DNA of 64,000 bases from Boswellia sacra (taxonomy: Eukaryota > Streptophyta > Magnoliopsida > Sapindales > Burseraceae): NCBI GenBank assembly GCA_013180625.2, contig SNVD02009648.1, positions 310,001 through 374,000 on the forward strand, given 5' to 3'. Made by a program: the position numbers and the translations under genes. Below, piece by piece: positions 34,641 through 48,977 of this stretch (its first letter is position 1; each line of letters starts with the position of its first letter). The notes beneath the pieces were generated by a model. That model was not told the origin of the DNA. It was given only the letters and a program-made list of their open reading frames with translations, and did no database searches.

Positions 34641-36361
34641 AATGTGCTTGATTTGTATGAAAATGAAAATTTCTTAAAAAATCTTTAAAAATTATAAAGT
34701 ATTTTTAAAATAATGATATTTTTTTTTTCAAAAATTTAGATATCATAACTAAGTGGAAGAGAGGTTGATATAACTCGCCCATAGAATAAACTATTATCAA
34801 TCTGAATAGCTCAATAGCCGCTCGTGGATGACTGTCAACAAGATAGATATTATAACATCTAAATTTGTAGAGATTTTGACATATTTTAAAAGATCCCTAA
34901 AACTGTGGTTAAGCTAGAATTAAGACAAATTCCTTCTATTGCCTGTGTCTCATGTAGCTGACACTGCAACCGACAAGGTCATCAAATGGTCCAAATAGGC
35001 CTAGCAAAATCTTGACATACATCAAGTAAATGACAAATCTAACACAATTAAGCCAACGTTGACCTATGATTTATTAATAAAAGTCTTGAAGAAATCACAT
35101 GGAATCTTTGATTAATTTTAGCATCTGTAGAGAGTGCTTGCTTAGAATATCACCAATTCTAACCCTTAATCAAGAAGAAACATGTTAATGTAAGGATCAT
35201 GTTAATGTAAATGTTCAAGTTAAAAATAATGAATTAGACTTCATTTTGCTACATAAGTTGATGATAAGTTAATGTGGGGAACTACCCTTTTCTTCTACTA
35301 AATTGATATGCTTAATTTGATTGCCTTCTGGATGACAACGGAACCAGACACCATTTGGCGGACAAAACTTTGGGGGAGAGGAGAGTCTAATGGAAATACC
35401 TGTCAGCTAATAATGATCGATAGTCGATGATACAGAAACTTTAATGCACTTCACTTGCAATTTATCATTACCTTATTTGCATTTTGTCATTAGAAGACAA
35501 TTGATTCTAAAACAAGATTTTAATAAGGTTACTTTATTTCCTCAACCACTACTTGTAAGTGGGAAAGGAAATCATATTTAGCCCAAATAATTGATGCTTA
35601 CTGCATATTGTTGGATTAGTCCTTCGTATTGGAGTGGGAAGTTGACCGATACTGCTGTATTTTAATATAGAAAAGTTCTGATTTGTTCCTGATTTTCATG
35701 ATTCTGAAAACAACTGAGCCTGCAAGTAGGAAATGTATCTTCCACAGAAACAAGTGATCGATCATATCGATGGTTTTTCAGGTATCAACCCAGTAAATCT
35801 AATTTCTTCCTTCATCAGCTTGAATCTTCAATTTAGTAAGGGATTTGCAACCCCATTTTCAAGTTCAATAGGCAACTTCATAAACTCATGAGATGAATGT
35901 TTTCAGCTGAAATGAGTTTAAGAAGAAGAAGAAACTCAAAACGAATAAGAAAATTCAGCTGTTAATGGAAGCCCTCCTGATTAAAAATCTCCTTTGGAGG
36001 AAGAAGCTCATTGATGCTTAAAGAAGTGAAAATAAAATGTTTGTTAAGAAATGCTTATATTTGGAGAAAAGAGAATATTTGGTAAAAAGGTTTTGCCTTT
36101 TGTCCCTTGATGGCTGGTTTGATAAAGTTAAGAGTTTCCTTAAAAAGATTTCTCCCTTTAGCCTGGAAATAAGAGAAGAAGAAGAAGAAGAAGAAGGGAA
36201 AAAAAAACTCATAGCAAGTGAAAAACTAGAACAAAAACAAAACTTGGAAGAAAGCCTTCTTTGAAATAACATCCCCTGTACAAGAGAAGTTGAGGCTTAG
36301 CTATGAAATGCTCGCTATTAAATATTACTCCAGGAAGGAGAAGAGTTCTCTCTTTCCCTTA

Positions 36362-36697
36362 TTAATACAATTTTGTGCTTGCCGATCTTGTGTACTTCTT
36401 AGAAGAAGATGGTGATGAAGATAAGTCTCCTGACCTTCTTCTGAGCATCTGCCTCATGCCATCAGCTACTCGAACAGCAGGATTTGATTTGAATTTACCA
36501 CAAAACGACATATGAGCTTTCACAGCTTCTTCCATGTCAGATGCCCTTTTCCCTCTATTAACTTCATCCCTAACCGCTTCTGAGCACAATCCACATAGCC
36601 ATTTGCCATCGAATTTGTCCTTCACTTGGCTTATATAGTCTTGGGTGCAATCCTCTTTCAATCCACAACACTCACACTTAACTGATTCAATTTCCAT
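36362..36697 (-). CDS. DUF1677 family protein
   Basis: This is a single exon of 111 residues, usual for this plant-specific family. Cysteines C8, C10, C11 and C17 (CECCGLKEDC), C35 and C38 (WLCGLC) and H62/C66 (HMSFC) are in the family's arrangement and suggest metal binding. EAVRDEVNRGK and RQMLRRRS follow, then a serine-rich tail. The biochemical role is unknown. The ATG at 36697 is the first of the frame, preceded by an A-rich leader. A TATATAAT box on the minus strand (about 36813-36820) is about 120 bp upstream. No neighbour appears functionally linked. Confidence 0.92.
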   Translation of the reverse strand: MEIESVKCECCGLKEDCTQDYISQVKDKFDGKWLCGLCSEAVRDEVNRGKRASDMEEAVKAHMSFCGKFKSNPAVRVADGMRQMLRRRSGDLSSSPSSSKKYTRSASTKLY

Positions 36698-39600
36698 TTC
36701 TTTTTTTCTTTTGCTTTGAGAGGTTGCAAATATGTAGGATATATCGAAACTTTTTTTATTGGCGGGGAAGGATTAGGGGAAAGTGATCGATAAATTTTGT
36801 GTATAAAGGGTGATTATATAGTTGGATTTGATTACAATGATAGTGCAGAAAAAGTGGGTTTCTTTACTTCTCAAGTTTCTTACTTGTGTTTGATGGTTTT
36901 TGTTGGCACAAGAACTAAGTGTTGTGTTTGGTGTTGCATGAGAGCTTATATGGTTGGTTTTGGGAAAGAAAGAGAGCGCTTAGAATAGGTGAAAAACTGC
37001 CATAATTTCCTCCATGTTCCAAGGGGCATAGGGCAGTGGAAATTGAGACAAGCTGGTCGGAGGGGGCCTCAGGTTTTGGCCTTTCCAGCATTTAAAACAC
37101 ATAACAGAGCAGGCTTTTTTGGGGTTTTCTACCTTTTTCATTTGTCATTTATATTTTTAGTTGTTCTTTAATGGTAGTTTTTTTTTTTTAATTTGATTGA
37201 CATTTTGACAGTTATCTTTCGGTTGGTATAGTGGAGAAAACTGGCTCTAATATTGGCTAAACTTGCCTATGCCATGACTTGGCTTGAGTTTTTTGGCTGG
37301 GGCTTGGGAAGGCTTTATTTGTTTGGTTCTGATTCTTTTGTGGATTCATTATTTAACTCTCGTTTTCTGTATCAATTCATGATAGTATTAGGGTCAACAT
37401 CACTGCAATACTTTATTGACCAAGAAAGCATGGGTGGTTCAACAGCCAATGAATGATCCGAGGGTTGTGAATTTCTAAACTTTAACTATTACAATTAGTC
37501 GTTTAAACTGTAATATTACACCTTAAACAACTTTATAATAAGTCAAATTATGTTATATAATTTGGTTTCCCCAAAGTGTAATCATCACTAATTGCATCGT
37601 CCTGAAACAGACTTTAATTACAATTATCTTTTGATGGTTCTCCGAAGATGAGTGTGGAAATGGAAATAAAAAACCTTTTGCTTAGTCATAGACGGTTGAA
37701 TATGACACAACAAGAGGATTGACAAGAGGGTTTTGGGGCTTGCTTTCAATGTGTTCTGCAATAATGTTAACAACTTTTTGGCATGATTAGAACACCTTAA
37801 CATGATTTTTCAATGGAGAAGGTATTTCACGTTTTATAGTCAAAACTCATATGTGATGCTTGTTCTTTTGGCCATTTGCATCATCCCATCTTGCACTGAT
37901 TATTCTATTGGTTGCAAAAGCTTCATCTTCAACAAACGAAAACTCCATAGTTTATCTGCAAAATTTAGCAGATCCAAGCCATTTTTTCTTACAAAATTCA
38001 TCTTTCTTTTTCACATGACGTGATACTGACCTTGTCTTAACATCATTAAGAAGGAAGCTACCAATTATTGAAGAATTATACTCTAGAGATTTTACTCGTT
38101 TTAATTATGTGTGGTTGGTTGAAGGCTACTTTCACCCCATAATGTACATGGTTGCTTTCACCTTGCTGTAGTTACTAATCATGTTGACTTAATGTGGAAT
38201 GAAGTTGCTGGAATTAGGCCGCGTGTATATTTATAATTGGGCAGTTTCATTAGCCTGAATTAAAAATTTGGATTATGCTACTACAAGAAGAAAAGCCTGT
38301 GTGGTTATTATAATCAGAAATTTCCATTGTTTCTGCAAATTGGGAACTCTCAGGACTTTGCCACTCTGGCTCTGTCGAAGATCACTTTTTGGCTGAAAAT
38401 TTTGCCACGTGCTACTGCAACCGACCCAGTTCACAAAGCTTTCCCAAACCCCATAATATGCCAATTGTTTAATCTTTTAGGTGAACTTTGGCTTTTGCAA
38501 CTCATTTTTTGCTTTGTAATTCAAGAAACAATGCTTGTCTACAAGGAACATGAAGTACATACTATGTTGATGTCCAATATCAAGGAAAAGAATATATGAA
38601 CGAAGTAGTCAAACAATAAAGAACGAACGTGAATCTGTTTCATTATGCTTTAGATGCAACAACTCCTTCAAATATTATCCTAATTTTATTGTAATTTTGA
38701 TCGGGATTCTAATTAAAAAATAAAGGAAGAAAGAAAAGCTAGCTTTAAATTGTTATATGTAGTTGTAACCAACCATGCAGGTGCCTTGAAGGGAAAGCAT
38801 TCTCATCAGTATTTCTTGCTAAGCAAACAAGGGAAAAGGGTTTATGATTCACACAAGCTTTTAGTTGGCACCAAGTGGTATCCACTTTCTACGCTATCAT
38901 GGTGGTGTACTGTAATTATTCGAGTTCAGTTTGGATCGTACTTTATTTTTAAAGAGCTTGTAACTTGCATATATAACTAGAAGTCAACCAACTGATAAAG
39001 CATAATTGCAGGCTGAAGATTTCGAAGAGATTAGCGGTGCGATAGACCTAACAAATGCCCCACTTACTCTGATTTGGAGGATCTTTTAAACAATTTTGCA
39101 GTCAATAAATGGCTCGACTATCAATTATTGAAACGTTAAATTAATCTATAACATAATATCAGAATTGGATGTTGCACAAACGCCCGTGGGCACTTGAGCA
39201 TATACACATGTCAAAGTGACTATATCTATAGATGGAGATATTATCACAAGTGATTCAAAACTTTATATTAATGAGAAAAGAAGAAACCAAAAGTAATTAT
39301 CACAAGAAACCCTGCTGAATTAATTATATGATGGCCTATTGCTTAGTAGTTTGAACATAATGCAGACAGGAGAATGCTAGAATGAGCCAAGCAAGTACAT
39401 GTTTATAAGTCTTCGCTTGCTGGGTTGTCGCAATTATTCATTCAATTTGATAGTGTATCTCACATGTCTTTACGTGCAATACTTACTCTTTACACAAGAT
39501 ATAGCTAGTTGTACAAATTGGAATTTACCAAAACAAAGCAATTCTTCAGGGGCCTGCCCTGGCCTGGCCTATGCATCCACTGCCTCCAAGCCTAGACCTG

Positions 39601-42600
39601 CGCTTGTGAGTTATCACATTAGCGAATGTTGATCCATGAGACAAGTCCTATCACAAGATAGGCTTTCGAGATTTGAGGTCAAATAGAGTTAACTTTTAAC
39701 TCCCTTTTAAAGCCTTGTTTGGTAGTGAATACATAACCTAACGCAGTTTGCTGATTAGACCAAGGTCTCATTCACAGATATCATCTCAGCGCTAATATTA
39801 TGGCTACAATTTAGCATATAGAAACATTAACATGCCCCTCAATCATATCAAAACGATTAAATGAATCAAGCTCTTTTGTACTAAACAATCTGATAAATGA
39901 AAGGCGTAGCACGTTTGTATGCTTTGTTATGTGGACCTCTTCATTGAGGCTTTGGCTACTCAGATGATGTCTTGGCATAGGAGCTCGAAATTAAACTACA
40001 GTCAAGGATTGTCCTTAATGGAGAAAATGACGATGTTCTGAATTACAGGTCCACAGACAAGACATGGCCTAGCCTGTGGGGTTGCTCTTGCTCAGCTTAA
40101 ATCTCACCCCACATACAAAATCCAAGTATCGACCACATAAAGTTCGAAGAATCAATGTCACGCAAACCAACATGCGAGAAGTGCTCGGTAGATGCCCGGC
40201 AATTCCAGTGGCCATCACAAACTTTCCTGTTTATCTCTTGAGGTGCCACAAGTTGGGGCAAACTACGATTAATATCCTGGAAATGTTTTATGACTACAGA
40301 AGGATAAAACATAAAGTATTTTTCTGCCATGAAAATGGAGATATATATTCAATGCTTACATGCAAGAGGTTCACTTTTCCTTTTCAAGTATATAGTGGTT
40401 AACTGAGTACATTCATAGCATTATGGCCTGCTAAAATGCATTCATAGAAATCAAAATGGCTATTCAGGATTTGGGAATTTTGTTTTTCAAACATATGTAA
40501 TTGAATTAATAAAGTAGAACAATGATTGGTGCCAACATCATGATGAAATATTTCAACTATAAACTAGCTAGTTTTCTTACTCTCAAAAGTTAACCTAGAA
40601 ATGGAATTGCAAGGTTTTCATGATTCAATTTCATTATATGTTAAAACAACCACAAAGAGATGCTGGATCTTTTATATATTTTAAGTTCTAACTCACTTCC
40701 TATAATTATTACTTCATTCATTACAAGCGTATCTGCTGTTCGGCTCAGACTTTGGCTTGACAATTCAGGCCAAGTGTTTAGAGCCAAGCCATTTAATAAT
40801 TAGAACGATGTAAAAGAGAGTAACGAAGTTCACCTTTGTTTTTAACCGTTGTCTAGCGAATCTTTGGACATTATCTAATGGTTTTTTGATATGGGATTAG
40901 TTAGCTACCTCCATATTTTTATATCATAAAAAAAAAAAATTCTAAGCTTCTTCTGCATAATCATTCCTTGATGAGTTTTAGCCCTATATCCATTGCTTCA
41001 ACGGTCAATGATTCTCACATGGGGTCTTGTTTGTTTTCTGCATTATCATATGCAAGTGTGTTTTAAAAATTTAGTGGGAGGTTGAGTTAGTTCAAAATTT
41101 AATGCTCTTCACATGGCAACCCACATGCACTCTCCTGCCGTTACCTTCCAATCCACAATTCTTAATTTTCTCCATCCAACCAAACCCTCGTCTCCCATTG
41201 CAATCAATCTTTTGCACTTGCAATAACAAAATTTTGTTTTCTTTGCCGTAAGAGAATGATATTTATCTACATATGTTGTGAGAATTTATAAGTTTATGTG
41301 CTTATTACAGCTGGTTTGATAATTATAGCTGGAAACTTTTATTAATTATCCTTAATCTCTGATTTTGTTTTCTTGTATAGTCATTATCATCACCATTATT
41401 GTCTCCTAATAATTATGATGATTACCATTGCCAAAAAGATGGGTGAGGTAATCAAATTAATTAGCTTCTTACCCACTTGATAAGTGATTTAACATTCTCT
41501 AATGATAGCTTAGAATCCTATCTAGATATATACCCCCTCTATGTTTTGTCTCCTCTTCCTTGTTCTCAATTACATGTCAATTTTTTGAGCAAGACCCCAA
41601 AATTTTTCTCTTCACACAACATAGAACAGATTGTCCATTAGGCAAGATGATAACTTCTAAACTCCAGATTTTGAAAACTCAAGTATAGAACTAAAAGCAC
41701 TTTCAGTTAATTAATATTTTATTTCCCAATAAGATTTTGAAATGAAAATCATTTGGTGGGTAAGGGTTGAGTATTTATGATGTTCACAAGACTAGGATGC
41801 AAGTTAAACGGTGCGGCGTTATTGGTTGTGAAACTGCGGGCTACTAATTAATACAGTTTTTTAATTTATGGGGGACATTTTGCTTCTCATTATAATGTAT
41901 TTTTTTATTAATTCATCTTCAATCATTAGAGACTCAACAACTATTTCAAACTTCCACCTCCTCCCATACGCTAAAAGTTCTGGCATGTACGTTGTCTTTG
42001 TGCCAAGCCAATATCCATTCACTGGAGTCCCATAGAAGAAACATGCCAAGCCATAATTCCCACATGCTTGAGTGCATAGAAAAATTGAAGATGGAGTGAC
42101 GGAAAGCAATAAATTGCTTGTCAACTTTGCCTTAGCCCGATATTGTTAGTCAAGCGTTTTATCTTATCTGTAAGACTTTGAAACTTAAAAAAAAAAAAAA
42201 AAAAAAAAATTCAATTATTTATGCATTTGCTGAATGCTTTCTTGAATTTGGTCATTTAATTTGCGGCTAAGGTATCCTTAACAGCCATATCATCATTATG
42301 CTTTCACTATGTGGATGATAATTGAAGTCTTGGATTTCCCGTAACATTACGGGTGATGCAATTCATTTAACTTGAGATTCAGAAACCTAATATTAGATAT
42401 AAGAATTGGATAGAAGTCTGAGAGGAAAATCTTAATGGGCACATGCAGGACAAACTCATGAGTAGAAAAGCATCCGAATAAGATGATGTACTCTTGTCTG
42501 TGTGCTGGCGGACGTGGGTGTGGGTGTGGGCGTGGCCTAGAGGTTTGGATGTCCCACTGGACCTACATTCAAAGTCCTGGTGGAAATAGATAGAACAGAG

Positions 42601-43618
42601 GATATGACAAGAGTTCGAAGGGCCCACCACGTGCACTGCAACAATCAGCCTGAAATGGAAGAAGAAGCTACCTCTCTGATTGAGCCAAGGCCGTCCAGTG
42701 ACCTTTCCCTTTCTACCACCCCTTCCTGGCTTTACCAATTTAACACAAGTGTCCTCAATTGCGGAAACGTTACCATCAGCTGCAAACATCAGATCAGGCT
42801 GTAAGCTTTTATATTTATCAATATGTTCATTAAAATTGTGGCGCTAAATATTCAGTGTCTATAAAGTTTATTGGGTCTTTGAGGGTTTCAAAAAAAGCTC
42901 TCGCGTGTTTCAGTTAATTAATGCATTTTTATATTGAGTTGTTGCAATCGCAAAATGGGCTTGCCGAATCACCAATAACCATAATATTCGAGGTTTGTTG
43001 TGTAAGGTATTGGGATACGTTATCCAAATCCAACATATCATATCATCACAATATAGAACAGACCCCCAATGGAATTCATACATTTATCATTACAAGCAGA
43101 CAAATCAGAGTCTATGATTGTTAGAGAACCCGACCAGGTGTCAAGAACTGTGTAAATTTGATATCCTTTTCCGTCATTGACATGACACTCAATACACACA
43201 ATCGAATCCTATGACAAACATCGAAGGACTAAATTAGGGGGAGTTGTAAGATCGAGATTGCAGAAAAAGTCTCTTTCCCACTAGTATGAATTATTTCTTT
43301 AGGTTAGAATCCGTTAAGTAACTCGGGCGACAAAACAGAAAAGAAAGTTAAAAGACAAAACATCAAATTCACAAATAAAAAAGCATCAGCAATCATACTG
43401 ATGACTAGAACAATGTGGCCAAATGGAGGCGCCCCATGGTTCAATCGAAACTGCCCAGTAATCACACGTGATGGAGAGAGGTTTTTTCATCGCAACAGTA
43501 CAAACCAAGGAAACAAAGCTAATTGATATATACAATAAAAATATCACTAACAATTAGGCAGATTGAGAACTTTGATCGCATTCATTCATCAGTAAAATGA
43601 GCCTGGTATTAAGGGTAT
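36698..43618. other. 7-kb intergenic region, no supported gene
   Basis: The DUF1677 promoter occupies the first few hundred bases. Beyond it the sequence is moderately AT-rich and looks less transposon-laden than the surroundings. A poly(A) tract (42187-42210) and a GTGGGTGTGGGTGTGGGC repeat (42510-42532) are present. Open frames up to 136 codons exist on both strands, but none shows a recognisable domain. An unannotated non-coding RNA or short gene cannot be excluded. Confidence 0.4.
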
Positions 43619-44118
43619 TGTAACACCCCAATATTTATATACAAATAACGTTTTCAGCCTAAGGTGATAGTAACAATTAATCTCTAAAAATAATCTTCAA
43701 CAATTCATCTTATTAAGAGAAAATGAATATGAAAACAACATGAAGAAACAATTGAGTCTCTCTGAAATAAAAACAAAGTCTGACAACTCAAGTTTCAAAC
43801 AATAACAGTACTAAAGTCTTCTTATGATTGCATAACTCAAAATAAAATCAATGCTCCTATAATTAACCACCAAGGTTAACTAGTAAATCCAGGTCTAATA
43901 TTCAAAATGTTAGAGATGATAGGTGAGCAGTTAATTCGGTAAGTAAAATCGTACACAATTTTTAGTATCTTAAAATAATTATAAAAAAAACATTTAATCT
44001 ATATTTTAATACATCAATTAAAGATACATACTTTAATGAGAACAAAGATAGAAATAATCATAGTATTAAATTTTCAGTGAAGACATTCGGTAACTCATGT
44101 CACATAATATCATTCAGA

Positions 44119-44566
44119 TGTAGGACATAACAACGTGTCAAGAGCAACTAGTGCCAAAACGCCTGCAAGCTTCAAACCAGAGTTGCTACTCTACTCTATC
44201 AAAATCACGGCGTCCAGCTTTCTAGTTCCAAATGTCTGAAGCTTGGAACCAAAGTCGCAACGCTATCCTATCAGAGTCGTTCCGCCCAACTCTCTAGTTG
44301 CAAAGGTCTGATGCCTTCATCTGTAGAGTCATAGCACCATTTCATCAACGTTTCGACACTACTTTGAATTTCTGGAATCATGATTGTTTTAGGATTGCTT
44401 TTAATTATTTATTTCTTTCTTAATTCGACTTAGATTTTCTCATTTTGATTACTTTCAAGTTTTAGACTATAAAAATGTGTGGTTTACCCTAGTTCTTCTC
44501 AACTTTTATCAAATTAATACAATTGAACTTTGCTCAAAATTTATCTTTTCATTAGCTTCTGCATCA
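44119..44566 (+). mobile_element. 5' LTR of Gypsy element
   Basis: This 448-bp repeat, TGTAGG...GCATCA, matches 55977-56432 along its length. Both contain CATTAGCTTCTGCATCA at the end and alternating GTCGCAACGCTA-like words. The primer-binding site TGGTATCAAAGCC follows at 44571-44583. Substitutions between the LTRs indicate an old insertion. The flanks do not show a matching target duplication. Confidence 0.88.
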
Positions 44567-44619
44567 AATTTGGTATCAAAGCCAAAATCACTTGTCTTCC
44601 ATAGCACGTGACAATTCGG

Positions 44620-46767
44620 TAGGCTATGGTTCTCATGACGATGATCAGAGGACTACGGCTATAGCAGGAGAAGTTGTTATGGCAGCTATCCAACCTTTAT
44701 AAACTCAAATCAATGACTTGATTTAGGAGTTGAAAGAGTTTATGGTGGGTTGTAACAGGGAGATTGAATGAAGGCAAAGGCGAAACGAAGAGAGAGAGAC
44801 TCGTGTGCCTACACCAACGAGTAGACTTCTTACAAACAATGGCGGACCTTCTGGTGACGATTCAACGGATACTAAGTCGGGTGATGAAACCGCTAGTAAA
44901 AAAAAAAAAAAAACAAAAAGACTGATTATAAAGTTAATCTTGATATTCTTATGTTAGAGGGGGGCTACAAGTAGAAGAATTTTTAGATTGGTTTGCCAAG
45001 GTTAAGACTTTCTTAGCATATATGGGGATATCTTAGAAAATGAAAGTGCAATTGGTAGCTCTTAAATTAAAATGAGGGTTTTTTCAAGGTGTAACAAGGA
45101 TAAAATAGGAGAAGACCCAATAAAATGGTGGGATAAGATGAAAAAAAGGTTGATTGATCAATATTTACCACCAGATTACCAGCAAACCTTGTACATGCCG
45201 TACCAATATTATAGGCAAAAGAACCGTAGGGTTGATGAGTACACCGACGTAAAATAATTTGAATGAATCTAAACAGTAGCTGATTGCAAGGTATATTGGC
45301 ATATTGAAACTAGAAATTTATGATGATATGTCTATGAAAACCATCTTGAAATTGTATGAACCAGTGGATAAAGCTAGGAAGTATGAGAAAAGATTGACAA
45401 GAGAGCGATCCACTCTTAAAACACAAGCAATGACTCATCAATATAACTCCTCTTTCAACCAATATTTCCAAAACAAGGCTTCAGTTGGGCAAAGTAACGG
45501 TCAAAGCAGCAAAAATAAGCAAAAGGATAGTGGTAACCATCAAAGACAGCCTCAACAACAACTAGATAATCAGATTACGAGTTAACAACAACAATTTAAT
45601 CCTTATGCCAAGCCTACACTTGATAATGGCTTGAAGTGTGGTGGAGTTAGTCATCGATCCAGCAATTGTAAAGGAAAAAGAGTGGCTAATTTTGTTCAAG
45701 CTGAAGAGAATAGTAAACGGAGGAAGAGGTTGAAGAAGAAATTGAGATCATTGAAGGAGATGATAGAGATCACATTTCTTCTGTTACTCATAGAGTTTTG
45801 ATTGCACCTAGAGGCATGGATGAGTCACAATGTCACAAAAATCGTCAAGACACGGGCAACTAATAACAACAAACTATGTAGCATGGTTATAGATGGGGTA
45901 GCACGGAGAATGCCTTGAAACTTAAAATGGAGCGACACCCTACACCAAACAAGCATGTGTGGTTGATGAATAAAACTGTGGAACATGTAAATGAGGTATG
46001 TCCTGTCCCTTTTTCCATTGGGAAAATTATAAAGAAACTATGCTTTGTGATGCTGTAGAGATGGATGTGAGTCATATATTATTGGGAAGGCCATGGCAAT
46101 ATGACCAGGATGTTCGTTTAAAGGAAAAGCCAATACGTATTCATTTTGGTGGAATAGAAGGAAGATGATTGTAATACCACCTGCAGACAAAATGGAGGTT
46201 GAATTTTCTTAAAAAATGGATAGCTAAGCTCTAATAGCTTAATTGAAAAGTCAAGTTGATGCAAATTATGGTGGTTATGATCAAGTAACGGTTAACATTC
46301 AAGAGGAGAAGCCCGAACCAAAAATAATTTCGAAAAAAGTGCAACCGATTTTAGCATATTTTGGGAACGTTACACCTTCCGAAATACCATCCAAATTGCC
46401 TCCTATGCATGCTATACAACACCACATTGATTTGGTTCAGGTGTTAGCTTGCCTAATTTGTCTCATTATCGGATGAGCCCACAAGAGAGCATAATTTACA
46501 AGAGCAAGTTGAAGATTTGTTTCGCAAGGGGTTCATACATGAGAGCAAGAGTCCATGTGCAGTTCCTACACTGCTAATGCCTAAGGAAGATAGTAATTGG
46601 CGAATGTTTATGGATTATAGAGCCACCAGCAAAATCACTGTCAGATACCAATTTTTAACTCCAAGGCTACAAGATATGTTGGATTAACTACATGGTGTTC
46701 AAGGCTTTTCCAAGATAGATCTTCGTAGTGGATGTCATCAAGTGCGTATTAGACCTAGAGACGAGTG
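44620..46767 (+). pseudogene. Gypsy gag, protease and start of reverse transcriptase
   Basis: The gag region has IKWWDKMKKRLIDQYLPP near 45120-45175. A partial zinc knuckle (CGGVSHRSSNC) lies near 45634. The protease end reads SHILLGRPWQYD near 46068. Reverse transcriptase begins near 46440, with HYRMSPQES, the sense of KSPCAVPTLLMPKEDSNWRM, and FSKIDLRSGCHQ near 46709. Stops and frameshifts occur throughout. The frame is cut at GAG (46765) by an insertion and resumes at 48978. Confidence 0.85.
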
Positions 46768-48977
46768 TGTAAGCATCAAATTTTGCTTATAGTTTTAAGC
46801 CCGACGAGGAGGACCAAAAATACTAAGTAAAGTGGGAAGTTGGTTTGAAAAATGGATTGAAAATACCCAAAAACAAAAAACCTAGCAAAACACAAAGCCC
46901 AATCACATAAAAAAGGCCTAAAATGCCCAAAATTATTCACAAAAAAAATGCGAAAGCATAAAAAAAGCCCAAAACGAATTGGCCGCCGCCTAAAAGAGTG
47001 GCTATGCGTGAAAAAATCCTTTGCACGTGTAGCAAAATCAATCCCCACCTGAAAAAATTGCATCTGCTCCTGAAGGGAAGGAGTCGTGCCAGAAAGTTGC
47101 AAGGGAGAAAAGGCGTGCGCACTTCTCTCCTCATTTTCTATAAATTCAAGCACATTTTCCCATTTTTACTTTAGTCTTCACCTATCTCGTTTTGTGTGTA
47201 AAATCTAAAAAAATACTTCTAATCCATTTTCAAGTTCTTTTCAAGTCACTTCTTTCAATATTTTTTATATACACCCCCACTTTTATTACTGTCCAACCCA
47301 TTTCTTCTATAATCTTACATATATAGCCCTATTTTCAACTAATTTTCAAACAATAGACACTACTTCTCAATATTTGGTAAAGCCTGAGGGCAAAATCGTC
47401 ACATTCCCCCTCTTATATTCATCATTTTTGTCATTTTTATAATTCATGTTTAATATGGAGACGAGGTGAATACAGGCGAGTGGTGGTGGATCGATGATAA
47501 TCGATGGGAAACGACCACTCTAATATGCCTCTATCTTGATATTCACCATTTATTTTATCGCCTTTTATTTTTATTTTCTTTATTTTATGTTTATTTACCT
47601 TACTTGCCTTTTAATTATTGTTTGTTTACTTATGTTCTTTACTTTACCACATTTTACATTCTGTGCTCTTTTATTTATCGCCATTTACTTTTATTGCTCA
47701 TTCATTTTATTGCCATTTACTTTATTGCACTTGTTATTGCCCTTTACTTTTTTGCCTTTTTATTTATTGCCATTTACTTAATGGCACTTTGTTATTTATC
47801 TACATTTACTTTATCCCACTTTTCATTTACCGCCATTTACTTTATCACAGTTTATTTTATCGCACTCTTTTTATTATCGCCTTTCACTTTATCTTGCTGT
47901 TACTTTTACAGACGCCATCCGCGTCACGGATGACCATCCCATTCTGCACCATCTAATGGATACCGTTAGAATTATGAACGGTTATCCAAATCACTTTTAT
48001 GGATGCTATTCAAGTCATAGATGGTTGTCCATTTTAAGTTTTGGTCTGTTTAATGAAAAAGGACACCGTTTACTTCATAAACGAGTGTTCTAATCTCATG
48101 GACTGTGAGGTGAGCCGTGTCACCAGACTCATGGATGATAAATGTTCACCACTCCATATTTGTGATCTTTCATTTATTAATATTCCAACTATTATGTTTG
48201 CTTTATTATCTGTTTGGTGAAGATGACATGATGATGATTGAAGCAAGTAGACTCACACTGATGGTAAGGAACCTGATTTGGATGATGGCAACTTTAAAGT
48301 GTTGATTGGAAAGGGTAAACTCACAATTAGTGGTAAGAAACCTGACTTTGTGAAATTTGATGTGCGTAACAATGATTAGACAATGAACAGAGCCACAATG
48401 CATGATGGCCGATCCACTTTCCAATAACAGACTCATTAAGCTTGACATACCAATTAGAGTGTCAATTTGCTTCATGCACTTTACTTTTTTTGCATTTTTA
48501 TTGCACTTATTCATAACTAAATTGTTAATTCTCCATCCCATTCCCCCACGTTTGCATATTTTGTATTTTATTTTTGTGAATGCTTATGAACTGCCTCACC
48601 TCATATGTAATAATCCAGATAAAACCAGTTGTATGCATAGAAGTGAATTTTGGATCAAGATAGATGACACTTGACCGACTAAAACCTTAAACTCGGCAAA
48701 CCCTCATAGAGGTCGGACTTTATTTAGGCAGATTGAAGATCCATACCTAACTTTCCAAACTTGACTCTAAAGGGATGATGGGTAGTTGGGTCCCTAAGCA
48801 AGGGATGGGTTATCTTCATCCAACTTTTTCTCAAGGTTAGTTACCGGGGTGGCGACTCCGAAAATCTTCAAAACTCGTCTTTCTAACTTATTCTGTAGTA
48901 CCCCCAAGCACCAAAAAGTCTTAGAGAGCAGTGTCATGGTTGTAATCACTTAGAATAAGATGGAAGCCCTGGTCACT
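46768..48977 (+). mobile_element. Tat/Ogre-like LTR fragment nested in Gypsy RT
   Basis: GAGTG occurs on both sides (46763-46767 and 48978-48982), and removing the 2.2 kb between restores the reverse transcriptase frame. The insert begins TGTAAGC. It contains a pyrimidine-rich degenerate repeat (47520-47900), a series of hairpins (47909-48095) and TGGCGACTCCG (48850-48860), the tRNA-Arg-type primer site of Tat/Ogre elements. About 120 bp follow that site and the right end is not CA, so the element is probably truncated. No gag or pol is inside. Confidence 0.65.

Larger units (their letters stand above)
31881..36361. other. intergenic, repeat-derived, no gene seen
   Basis: Apart from the MITE-like units listed separately, the stretch is AT-rich. 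A GC-richer island at about 33905-34260, flanked by inverted A/T-rich blocks near 33380-33480 and 34380-34480 (both with GCTTTT/AAAAGC words), may be a worn non-autonomous DNA transposon. A (GAA)n microsatellite lies at 36173-36196. None of the open frames looks like a gene. Confidence 0.4.

Noticed and set aside
39548..40085. GC-rich blocks (GGCCTGGCCTATGC and GGCCTAGCCTGTGG) as possible transposon ends
   Set aside because: The inverted similarity is short, and no target duplication or consistent terminal base was found.
42379..42789. 136-codon minus-strand ORF
   Set aside because: It crosses a GT-rich repeat, shows no domain, and no splice-consistent neighbours could be joined with confidence.
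47466..47956. 155-codon plus ORF rich in Leu/Phe/Tyr
   Set aside because: It is a translation of a T-rich degenerate repeat in the Tat/Ogre-like LTR, with several overlapping frames of equal quality.
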